Assembly: GCA_002361535.1 (NCBI GenBank)
Contig: DETG01000073.1
Span: forward strand, 1 to 12,389
DNA length: 12,389 bases
Direction: 5' to 3'
DNA from: Prevotella sp. UBA3294
GTDB taxonomy: Bacteria > Bacteroidota > Bacteroidia > Bacteroidales > Bacteroidaceae
Both the position numbers and the translations under genes were made by a program. The notes beneath the pieces are model-generated. The model worked only from the letters and a program-made list of their open reading frames with translations. It had not been told where the DNA came from and ran no database searches. Below, piece after piece: positions 1 to 6,589 of this stretch (the first letter of the stretch is position 1; each line of letters opens with the position of its first letter).

Positions 1-708
1 GAGAAGGAGAACATCGAGAAGATTATCCGAGCCGTGTTTGGCTTGGAAAAGTGCTTTCATATCCTGGTCATCGACGATGGTTCGCCAGATGGTACCGCTT
101 CTATTGTGAAACGGCTGATGGCTGACGAATTTGCCGACCGTCTGTTCCTCTTGGAGAGAAGCGGGAAGCTCGGGTTGGGAACAGCCTATATCACTGGCTT
201 CAAATGGGCATTGGAGCGTACCTATGACTATATCTTCGAGATGGATGCCGACTTCAGTCACGACCCGAACGATCTGCCCCGACTCTATGCCGCCTGTGCA
301 GAAGAAGGCTTCGACCTGGCCATCGGCTCACGGTATATCAGTGGTGTGAATGTGGTGAACTGGCCTATTGGCCGCGTTCTGATGAGCTATTTCGCCTCGA
401 AATACGTGCGGATGGTTACGGGCTTCAAGGTGCACGACACCACAGCAGGTTTCAAATGCTATAAACGACGTGTGCTCCAGACTATCGAGTTGGATAAGAT
501 CCGTTTCAAAGGCTATGGTTTCCAAATTGAGATGAAATACACAGCCTACAAGATCGGCTTTAAAATCAAAGAGGTACCTGTCATCTTCGTGAACCGCCGC
601 GAAGGGGTATCCAAGATGTCGGGTGGCATCTTCGGTGAGGCATTCTTCGGAGTGATGCGGCTGCGCTGGGACGGATGGACACGCAAGTATCCACCACTCC
701 CTCAATAA
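1..708 (+). CDS. GT2 family polyprenol-phosphate glycosyltransferase (DPM1-like), 5' end missing
   Basis: Probably transfers a sugar from a nucleotide sugar to a polyprenyl phosphate at the inner membrane, like dolichol-phosphate mannosyltransferase; the actual sugar cannot be read from sequence. The frame is open from base 1 (E-K-E-N-I-E-K-I-I), which matches the family's N-terminal NE.ENI region, so the true start lies a few codons upstream of the window. The GTG at 34 is an internal Val. Counting from the first window codon, visible motifs are DDGSPDGT (25-32, nucleotide binding), the DAD-type metal site in MDADFSHDP (about 81-89), GSRY (109-112), and a conserved C-terminal region with NRREG.SKMS (about 198-207). 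There is no C-terminal membrane domain, so this is the soluble or peripheral form. It lies 16 bp upstream of a PlsC-type acyltransferase and is probably co-transcribed with it. Family is confident; substrate is unknown. Confidence 0.9.
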   Translation, partial: EKENIEKIIRAVFGLEKCFHILVIDDGSPDGTASIVKRLMADEFADRLFLLERSGKLGLGTAYITGFKWALERTYDYIFEMDADFSHDPNDLPRLYAACAEEGFDLAIGSRYISGVNVVNWPIGRVLMSYFASKYVRMVTGFKVHDTTAGFKCYKRRVLQTIELDKIRFKGYGFQIEMKYTAYKIGFKIKEVPVIFVNRREGVSKMSGGIFGEAFFGVMRLRWDGWTRKYPPLPQ

Positions 709-724
709 TGATCATTGACCTATC

Positions 725-1483
725 ATGAAAATCGCATATCGACTATACCAGCTTTTCATCGCCGCTCCGATTATCTTGGTGTGGACAATCTTTATATCAT
801 TAACCGTTGCCATCGGATGCACTTTGGGTAACGGTCACTTCTGGGGATATTATCCCGGGAAGTGGTGGGCTTGGCTTATCTTAAAGGTTTTGCTAATCCC
901 TGTGAAGGTGGAAGGAAGGGAGAATCTGCAAGAGGGAGAATCGTATGTGTTTGTATCCAACCATCAAGGTGCTTTTGACATCTTCCTGATCTACGGCTAT
1001 CTGAACAGGAACTTCAAATGGATGATGAAATGGCAGTTGAAGAAGATACCCTTTGTGGGATACGCATGTGAGAAGTCACACCAGATATTCGTCGATAAAC
1101 GTGGTGCCAGCAAGATTAAGAAAAGCTACGATGAGGCAAGAACGATCCTGCGCGACGGTATCAGTCTGACGGTATTCCCAGAAGGAGCCCGTACCTTTAC
1201 CGGGCACATGGGGGTGTTCCGCCGTGGGGCGTTCATGCTGGCTGATGAGCTACACCTTCCCGTGGTACCCCTCACCATCAACGGATCATTTAATATCCTG
1301 CCGAGGATGAATGATGGGAAATGGTTAACATGGCATCCCTTGAAGCTGACCATCCACCAGCCGATCCGTCCGGAAAGTCAAGGACCGGAGAACATCAAAC
1401 ACACGCTTGAAGAAAGCTACCAAGTGATTATGGCCGACTTAGTACCGGAATATCAAGGATATGTAGAGAATCCTGACCAGTAG
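725..1483 (+). CDS. 1-acyl-glycerol-3-phosphate acyltransferase family protein (PlsC-like)
   Basis: A 252-residue acyltransferase that most likely transfers an acyl chain to lysophosphatidate in phospholipid synthesis, although Bacteroidota carry several paralogues and some acylate other lipids. The N-terminus has a hydrophobic anchor (about residues 9-32). The catalytic HX4D motif is N-H-Q-G-A-F-D at 79-85. The glycerol-phosphate binding motif FPEGARTFTG is at 151-160, and the fourth motif VPLTINGS at 181-188. Length is normal for the family. The ATG start is 16 bp after the upstream glycosyltransferase stop, so the pair probably forms one transcript. The TAG stop at 1481-1483 directly touches the stop of the convergent metallophosphoesterase. 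Family confident; exact lipid substrate unknown. Confidence 0.9.
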   Translation: MKIAYRLYQLFIAAPIILVWTIFISLTVAIGCTLGNGHFWGYYPGKWWAWLILKVLLIPVKVEGRENLQEGESYVFVSNHQGAFDIFLIYGYLNRNFKWMMKWQLKKIPFVGYACEKSHQIFVDKRGASKIKKSYDEARTILRDGISLTVFPEGARTFTGHMGVFRRGAFMLADELHLPVVPLTINGSFNILPRMNDGKWLTWHPLKLTIHQPIRPESQGPENIKHTLEESYQVIMADLVPEYQGYVENPDQ

Positions 1484-2659
1484 CTATTTCCTTTTCATTG
1501 TAATGACAGCTATTTCTCCCGGTACGCCAAAACGGAAAGGAACCAAGCCACCCAAGCCCGTAGAGACATACATGGAACGGCCCTTCTCCTGATACCAGCC
1601 TCCACCATAAGGCGTTTTCCAATAAACAGGTGACCATCCCAGCAAACGGAACTGTCCGCCATGGGTATGCCCACTGAGTGTGAGCGGTGCTTGGATATGA
1701 AGACCTGTATCAGGACCCCAGGCATCGGGATTATGCACCAACATCAACATGAACGACTGATCACTGATGCCTTTCATGGCTTTCTCCATGTTGATACGTT
1801 TGGGATTTTTGTTCCACCTACCCGATGTATTGTCTTCCAATCCCACCACCACGATGGAGTCTTTCCCACGACGCACCACACGGTTCTCATTCAACAGTAG
1901 GTTCCAGCCCATGCTACGTTCCTTGCTTTTAATCAGACTCTCGTTCAATGCCTCGGTAGCAAAATCAGTCTTCAGGTAGTTGGCATAGTCGTGATTTCCT
2001 AAAATGGAGAACACACCATCTTTGGCCTTGATCGTACCGAGGAGACTTTGCACAGGATCGATCTCCGAAGGCTGCACGTTCTGTAAGTCACCGGCAAAGA
2101 CCACCATGTCACCCTCCTGCTCGTTGATCAGCTTTACCGCCTTCTCCAAAATCTTCTTCCTGCTGCCTGTGTATGTTCCCACATGGGCATCGCTGAACAA
2201 TACGATGCGGTAGCCGTCGAACGATTTCGGCAAATCCTTGGAAGCGTACTCCATCTCATTCACCTCTATCTTACTGAAACCTATCGTTCCGCCATAGACT
2301 ACGACAAACATCACGAACAAGGCCAGAAAGAAACCGATGAGGTTTCCCCAGTTCTGTCGCCGATGCAACAGTTTACAAAACAACAAACCTATCGCACTGC
2401 ACAGGGCGAACGCTGCCTTGGGGAGCACCAGAACACCTAATAGGAAAAGATAAAGGAAGAGGAATTCGATCTGGGAGGGGACAAAATTATCACCGGCAGA
2501 CAATCCTAAGGTATAGGCAAGCATGATCAACGAAGGAGCCCAGAACAAACAGCGCCAGAAGACATTATATCCTTTCCTGCGCTGCAAATAGTGCCAATGC
2601 AGATAAAGGTCGGGTAACGCGATAAGTAACAACAGGGGTATAAGAATTCTTGCTATCAT
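1484..2659 (-). CDS. membrane-anchored calcineurin-like metallophosphoesterase
   Basis: A 391-residue protein with an N-terminal membrane domain of about four hydrophobic segments (roughly residues 3-20, 38-55, 64-95, 106-127) followed by a metallophosphoesterase domain. Metal-binding motifs occur in the standard order: SDAHVGT with D157 and H159, GDLQ at 190-193, GNHDY at 221-225, VHNPD at 308-312 and GHTHGGQ at 330-336. This layout resembles the YkuE/YaeI-like group of membrane phosphoesterases, whose substrates are often unknown; a lipid-linked phosphate substrate is only a guess. The ATG overlaps the stop of the upstream MetH-activation gene by 4 bp, suggesting translational coupling. It is the last gene of the operon that starts near 5701. 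Confidence 0.92.
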   Translation of the reverse strand: MIARILIPLLLLIALPDLYLHWHYLQRRKGYNVFWRCLFWAPSLIMLAYTLGLSAGDNFVPSQIEFLFLYLFLLGVLVLPKAAFALCSAIGLLFCKLLHRRQNWGNLIGFFLALFVMFVVVYGGTIGFSKIEVNEMEYASKDLPKSFDGYRIVLFSDAHVGTYTGSRKKILEKAVKLINEQEGDMVVFAGDLQNVQPSEIDPVQSLLGTIKAKDGVFSILGNHDYANYLKTDFATEALNESLIKSKERSMGWNLLLNENRVVRRGKDSIVVVGLEDNTSGRWNKNPKRINMEKAMKGISDQSFMLMLVHNPDAWGPDTGLHIQAPLTLSGHTHGGQFRLLGWSPVYWKTPYGGGWYQEKGRSMYVSTGLGGLVPFRFGVPGEIAVITMKRK

Positions 2660-3519
2660 GGCTTGTGGGATAAGGGATGAGAAATAAATGATGAAAGGAA
2701 ACGGCGAGCCATCTCCACAGGTATTCCCCGACGACGGGCATAGTCTTTCAGCTGGTCTTCGCCAATCTTCCCAATATCAAAGTATCGGGCTTTGGAATGT
2801 GAAATCATCAGACCGCTCACCGAGGCATGAGGTACCATCATCCCACTCTCTGTGAGTCGGATACCGATGGACTTCATTCCTATCAGGTCAGAGAGAATAA
2901 AATTGATGCTGGTATCGGGTAAGGATGGGTAGCCCACAGCAGGACGGATGCCCTGAAAGGCCTCGATATGCAACTGTTGTATCGACAGTTGTTCATGAGG
3001 GGCATATCCCCAATAACGGCGGCGTACCTCTTCATGCATCCGTTCAGCTGTAGCCTCCGCCAAGCGGTCGGCAAGAGTTTGCGCCATCATTTTGGAATAG
3101 GGTTCGTTGTCGGCATCAGTCTCGATGGAATGATCCACACTGGTGGCAAACACCCCAATGGTATCGGTCTCCCCCATCGATAAAGGTCGAAGATAGTCCG
3201 ACAGACAGAGATTGTGCTCCCCTTTTCTAACAGGTTTCTGTTGACGGAGGAATGGGATACGAACCGGTTCAGCAGTTTGTCCTTCCATTGTGTCTTTCCA
3301 CAGGACGATGTCATCACCGTCACTGTTCGCAGCGAAAAGGCCGAAGAGAGCATACGTATGATACTTTCCTGCGAGAACAGACAGCCGTTGCTGTGCTTCC
3401 TGCCGCAGTTGGTCACGTTCCTTCTTTCCCTTGCTTCCTACGCCCCAGGCATAGTCGAAGTAAGGCCAGTTGATGTAAGGAATTACCTCGTCGATGGAAT
3501 ATGTGAGTTGCTGAATCAT
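2656..3519 (-). CDS. stand-alone methionine synthase (MetH) reactivation domain protein
   Basis: A 287-residue protein matching only the C-terminal AdoMet-binding activation domain of cobalamin-dependent methionine synthase. In full-length MetH this domain supplies AdoMet for reductive methylation of oxidised cob(II)alamin. Matches run across the whole domain: YINWPYFDYAWGV (15-27, the conserved start), SDYLRP (107-112), DNEPYSKMM (137-145), ADRLAEATAERMHEEVR (150-166), WGYAP (170-174), the AdoMet motif RxxxGYP as RPAVGYP (192-198), LTES (222-225), ASVSG (232-236) and DQLKDYARR (255-263). No homocysteine, folate or B12 domain is present, so it presumably works in trans on a truncated MetH encoded elsewhere. 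It overlaps pyrC and the metallophosphoesterase by 4 bp on either side. Family assignment is strong; the partner is inferred. Confidence 0.9.
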   Translation of the reverse strand: MIQQLTYSIDEVIPYINWPYFDYAWGVGSKGKKERDQLRQEAQQRLSVLAGKYHTYALFGLFAANSDGDDIVLWKDTMEGQTAEPVRIPFLRQQKPVRKGEHNLCLSDYLRPLSMGETDTIGVFATSVDHSIETDADNEPYSKMMAQTLADRLAEATAERMHEEVRRRYWGYAPHEQLSIQQLHIEAFQGIRPAVGYPSLPDTSINFILSDLIGMKSIGIRLTESGMMVPHASVSGLMISHSKARYFDIGKIGEDQLKDYARRRGIPVEMARRFLSSFISHPLSHKP

Positions 3520-4835
3520 CTGAAGGCGATCTCCTCTCCTCGCGATTGTTCATCGAACCGTCCCTGATTATAAAGATGATGGCCGTTGCAGAAGGTATGC
3601 AGTACCTGCCACTGATATTCATGCCCAAGCATCGGACTCCACTTACACTTGCTTTGGATCACATCTTCCGTAACCGTCCAGGGCGTGTGGGGCTTAACAA
3701 TGACAAGGTCTGCCTGATAACCTTTCCGGAGGAAGCCGCGTTTGCGCACTTCAAAAAGTTGGGCTGGATGATGGCACATCAGTTCCACCAACCGTTCTAT
3801 CGTCAGCACGCCGGCATCCACCAATTCGAGCATCGTGACTAAAGAGAACTGAATCATCGGCATGCCCGAGGCGGCCTTGGATGCCCCACCCTGCTTGTCG
3901 CATAACAGATGAGGGGCGTGATCAGTACCTATCACCGTGATCCGTCCATCAGTAAGGGCTTTGCGAAGGGCAGCACGATCGGCACTGGTCTTCACGGCTG
4001 GGTTGCACTTGATTCTGGCACCCAAGGTCTGATAATCTTCATCTGAGAAGAACAAATGACTCACCGTGGCTTCAGCGGTAATGAGGGGAGTCTTTCCAAA
4101 CAGTTCCAATTCACGAGCCGTAGTCAAGTGAGCCACATGCAGCCTGCTATGGTGCCGAGTGGCTAATTCAACGGCCAGCTGAGTGGAACGGAAACAAGCC
4201 TCCTCACTGCGTATCTCAGGATGATGCGACACTTCTGGGTCCTCACCATATCGGGCCTTTGCCTCTGCCATATTGCGATTGATGAGAGCCGTATCCTCAC
4301 AATGAGCCATCAAGGGTAAGGGGGAAGAACAGAAAATCTCGTTCAGGGCGTCCTCGCGGTCAACAAGCATATTGCCAGTGCTGCTTCCCATAAAGAGTTT
4401 GATGCCCGGAATACGGTGAATGTCCAATTGAGAGAAAAGCATCGTATTGTCATTCGTTGCCCCAAAGAAGAAGCTATAGTTCACATGACTTTTCTCCTTC
4501 GCCAACTGGAATTTCTCCTCTAAAGACTCCAGTGTAGTAGTCTGGGGTACCGTATTAGGCATATCGAAATAGGAAGTCACACCCCCATAAGCGGCGGCAC
4601 GGCTTTCACTTTCAAGATCGGCTTTCTGCGTGAGGCCAGGTTCACGGAAATGCACATGGTCGTCAATCACACCGGGTAAAACAAAACACCCCGTGGCATC
4701 AACGGTTTCGTCGAACTGCCCTTGGGGTGCTGTATATTCAAAGATATCCGCGATCCGTTCGTTCTCGATGACAAGAGAGCCAAGGAATGCCTGTCCCTCA
4801 TTCACGATCGTCGCATGGGAAATCAGTGTTTTCAA
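3516..4835 (-). CDS. pyrC: dihydroorotase
   Basis: A 439-residue amidohydrolase-fold enzyme catalysing reversible cyclisation of carbamoyl-aspartate to dihydroorotate, the third step of de novo pyrimidine synthesis, in the cytoplasm. The zinc-binding DHVHFREPG motif is at 59-67 (H60, H62), followed by FDMPNT (90-95). The likely carboxylated lysine is K146 in GIKLFMGSSTG (144-154). H178 is in MAHCED (176-181), H233 and H236 lie in LHVAHLTT (232-239), and the catalytic Asp is D305 in GTDHAPH (303-309). Length and motifs fit the longer class I enzymes. It starts 12 bp after the lipoprotein stop and overlaps the MetH reactivation gene by an ATGA junction, so translation is probably coupled. No regulatory leader is visible directly in front of it. 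Confidence 0.95.
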   Translation of the reverse strand: MKTLISHATIVNEGQAFLGSLVIENERIADIFEYTAPQGQFDETVDATGCFVLPGVIDDHVHFREPGLTQKADLESESRAAAYGGVTSYFDMPNTVPQTTTLESLEEKFQLAKEKSHVNYSFFFGATNDNTMLFSQLDIHRIPGIKLFMGSSTGNMLVDREDALNEIFCSSPLPLMAHCEDTALINRNMAEAKARYGEDPEVSHHPEIRSEEACFRSTQLAVELATRHHSRLHVAHLTTARELELFGKTPLITAEATVSHLFFSDEDYQTLGARIKCNPAVKTSADRAALRKALTDGRITVIGTDHAPHLLCDKQGGASKAASGMPMIQFSLVTMLELVDAGVLTIERLVELMCHHPAQLFEVRKRGFLRKGYQADLVIVKPHTPWTVTEDVIQSKCKWSPMLGHEYQWQVLHTFCNGHHLYNQGRFDEQSRGEEIAFR

Positions 4836-4847
4836 TGTCGTTGGGAT

Positions 4848-5639
4848 TTAATTCACAGAGTCGGATGGCTGTGCCAGCTGGTTCGGTGTGGGTGCCTGCG
4901 GTAACGGGGCTTGTGGAGCAGTCTGCGGCATCACAGCAGGCTCTGCCATTCCATTCATGATAGCCTCATTCTGCTTCGCCGTCTCATAGTAGCTCTTTAC
5001 ATAAGCATCGTTCTTGAAATAATCTGTCGCTTTGCTCATCAAAGCTTCTATCCACGGTGTAAGCATCGGTGTGCGGTTCCCGGCAGTCAGCATGAAGAAC
5101 ACGCCCGGTCCTAATACATTATCGAAATTCTCTTCGATAAAGCCCGTCACGAGTTTATCCTCCTCATCGGCAATCTTCATCGCCTCTTGGTTCAGACGGG
5201 TATTTGTAACCGTTTCATCTTCTCCGTCCATGATGGCCTGACTCTGCTTATGCCCTAAGTCCTCCATCTGTCGCTGAAGCTTGTTGTAGTCCTCAAGGAA
5301 GGCAGTCAGTTTATCATTCAAAGGTGTGCCGCTTACCCGCTGTTGTGAGTTATCGATCTTGATACTGATCTCTCCACGCTCTATCACCACCGGCATAATA
5401 CTCTCATCATCCATGAATAACGTGGCCATCTTCGTACTGTCAACCGTGCCCGTGAACTGGAACTTCCCATGCACCACGTCGCATGAGTCCACATTCTTCA
5501 GGTCACTATTCTTGAAGACCTTCAGATAGAGCATACGACCGTCGAGCATCTGCACGTCGGAAGAGCCTTGTATATTGTAACTGTTGGCACACGATGTCAG
5601 GGCAGCCAACATCAACATTGCATAGATGATCTTATTCAT
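4848..5639 (-). CDS. DUF4369-type lipoprotein with Pro/Gln/Ala-rich tail
   Basis: A 263-residue probable lipoprotein. The start at 5639 gives a lipoprotein signal peptide with lipobox L-T-S-C, so C17 would be lipidated. A longer reading from 5696 adds 19 non-signal-like residues and would begin upstream of the transcription start expected from the -7 box at 5694-5701. Residues about 20-110 resemble DUF4369, a beta-rich domain common in Bacteroidota envelope proteins (Y-N-I-Q-G, then D-G-x-x-x-Y-L). Residues about 110-225 are charged and helical. The tail from about 228 is rich in Pro, Gln and Ala. Many DUF4369 proteins continue into a thioredoxin-like domain; here no CxxC motif is present, so a redox role is unlikely. 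First gene of the pyrC operon. Function unknown. Confidence 0.8.
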   Translation of the reverse strand: MNKIIYAMLMLAALTSCANSYNIQGSSDVQMLDGRMLYLKVFKNSDLKNVDSCDVVHGKFQFTGTVDSTKMATLFMDDESIMPVVIERGEISIKIDNSQQRVSGTPLNDKLTAFLEDYNKLQRQMEDLGHKQSQAIMDGEDETVTNTRLNQEAMKIADEEDKLVTGFIEENFDNVLGPGVFFMLTAGNRTPMLTPWIEALMSKATDYFKNDAYVKSYYETAKQNEAIMNGMAEPAVMPQTAPQAPLPQAPTPNQLAQPSDSVN

Positions 5640-5693
5640 AAACGATTCTCGTATAATAGCACAGCGAACGGCCATGCCGCTCTGAAAGCTCTG

Positions 5694-5701
5694 CAAAAGT
5701 A
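5694..5701 (-). promoter_or_regulatory. -7 box upstream of the lipoprotein-pyrC operon
   Basis: The minus strand reads TACTTTTG, matching the Bacteroidota primary sigma -7 consensus TAnnTTTG. No convincing -33 TTTG is seen. Transcription from here would leave a 5' leader of roughly 45-50 nt before the ATG at 5639, which supports the short start of the lipoprotein gene. Confidence 0.55.
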
Positions 5702-5760
5702 CAATGTAATATTGAAGTATGGAAAAATTTTTATGCTATTTAAAACAAAAGTGTGTACTT

Positions 5761-6198
5761 TTAGCGTTTTTTTGCCTCTTTTTCTAATTCGCTACTGATT
5801 CGATGGGTAGTATAGACCTCTAAGATGGCGGCAACCAGCAACAGCACCACCCATTTGCCCATGATATAGATAATGTACGCGTTAAGACCGTTCTGGATAT
5901 GGTTTTGGAAAAAAGGCAGCAGGAAATTATAGGCATTCTCCACCATCAGCAAGCCTGCCACGACAAACAGCACATCAGCCATCACCATGATACGGCGCAG
6001 ACGGCGGATAACGAAATTCCGTCCCTCATAGACTTGCTGAAGCTGCATGGAAGCAAAGGCCAACGCCCCTACCAAGAAAATCCACGAAGAAGGCTTGTGA
6101 ATACCGAACACATACATTCCAGCACCAATAACCATCAGGGCTCCGCCCATCAGCAAAAGAGCGTTCTGCCATTTATTGAGCTGTCTCATTGTCCTCAC
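5761..6198 (-). CDS. hypothetical four-helix membrane protein
   Basis: A 145-residue protein with four hydrophobic segments at about residues 12-32, 36-53, 70-88 and 113-130, and a charged C-terminal tail ending in KEAKKR. Basic residues between helices 2 and 3 (R60, R65, R66, R68, R69) suggest that loop is cytoplasmic. I do not recognise a named family and see no catalytic motif. Its start lies 26 bp inside the end of the FtsB/DivIC-like gene, so the two are probably translated from one message; a role near the division machinery or envelope is only inferred from that. The alternative start at codon 4 (Met) would reduce the overlap by 9 bp and cannot be excluded. Confidence 0.75.
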   Translation of the reverse strand: MRTMRQLNKWQNALLLMGGALMVIGAGMYVFGIHKPSSWIFLVGALAFASMQLQQVYEGRNFVIRRLRRIMVMADVLFVVAGLLMVENAYNFLLPFFQNHIQNGLNAYIIYIMGKWVVLLLVAAILEVYTTHRISSELEKEAKKR

Positions 6199-6511
6199 TG
6201 TTTACAGGTTGTAAATCATCGCTCAGCACGAAAATGTCCTCATCATCGGCTTTCATAAAATAGCGTTCGCGGGCTATCTTCGTGATAGCCTTGGGATTGC
6301 GCCGCAGTTCACGCAACTGTGCTTCATCACGCTCATACTGAGCATTGTATTCAGCAATCTTCGTCTCCAGGTCCTCTATCTGCAGCTCGTACTTCACGCG
6401 CTGGTAGAAACTGTTCTCATCAAGGACACCCACGATCAGGATACCGATTATCAGCACAATCCAATACTTGTTGTGACTGAGGAAGGCATGGACAGGATTC
6501 GATTTACTCAT
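6173..6511 (-). CDS. FtsB/DivIC-like septum formation initiator
   Basis: A 112-residue bitopic membrane protein of the septum formation initiator family, expected to act in the FtsQ/DivIB-FtsL-FtsB/DivIC complex at the division site. A short cytoplasmic N-terminus is followed by one transmembrane helix (about residues 16-31), a periplasmic coiled coil (about 36-72, with L and I at heptad-like positions) and the family's conserved segment ARERYFMKADDEDIFVL (80-96). The acidic tail has no visible motif. Length is typical. It is divergent from dnaX with a 78-bp gap between the start codons, and its -7 box is at 6532-6539. Family assignment is good; ftsB and divIC names are used interchangeably for this family in Bacteroidota, so no symbol is given. 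Confidence 0.88.
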   Translation of the reverse strand: MSKSNPVHAFLSHNKYWIVLIIGILIVGVLDENSFYQRVKYELQIEDLETKIAEYNAQYERDEAQLRELRRNPKAITKIARERYFMKADDEDIFVLSDDLQPVNSEDNETAQ

Positions 6512-6531
6512 ATTTTTTCCTTATTTGAGCG

Positions 6532-6539
6532 CAAAGATA
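6532..6539 (-). promoter_or_regulatory. -7 box for the FtsB/DivIC-like gene
   Basis: The minus strand reads TATCTTTG followed by CGC, matching TAnnTTTG, about 20 bp upstream of the ATG at 6511. It mirrors the dnaX box at 6562-6569. No clear -33 element. Confidence 0.65.
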
Positions 6540-6561
6540 ACAATAATTCTCGAAAATTTGC

Positions 6562-6569
6562 TATCTTTG
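6562..6569 (+). promoter_or_regulatory. -7 box for dnaX
   Basis: TATCTTTG followed by CAC matches TAnnTTTG and lies 20 bp before the ATG at 6590. Its position rules out the longer upstream reading of dnaX, because the message would begin after the upstream ATG at 6473. Confidence 0.65.
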
Positions 6570-6589
6570 CACGAAAGTTTTCAATTATT

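Noticed and set aside
34..36. GTG as the start of the first glycosyltransferase
   Set aside because: The frame is open to base 1 and the residues before it (E-K-E-N-I-E-K-I-I) match the conserved N-terminus of the family, so the gene begins upstream of the window.
5640..5696. Longer N-terminus for the DUF4369 lipoprotein
   Set aside because: It would bury the signal peptide and lipobox and begin upstream of the transcription start expected from the -7 box at 5694-5701.
6473..6589. Longer N-terminus for dnaX
   Set aside because: It would overlap the divergent division gene and start upstream of the dnaX -7 box, and the extra 39 residues do not resemble the family; the ATG at 6590 gives the normal N-terminus.
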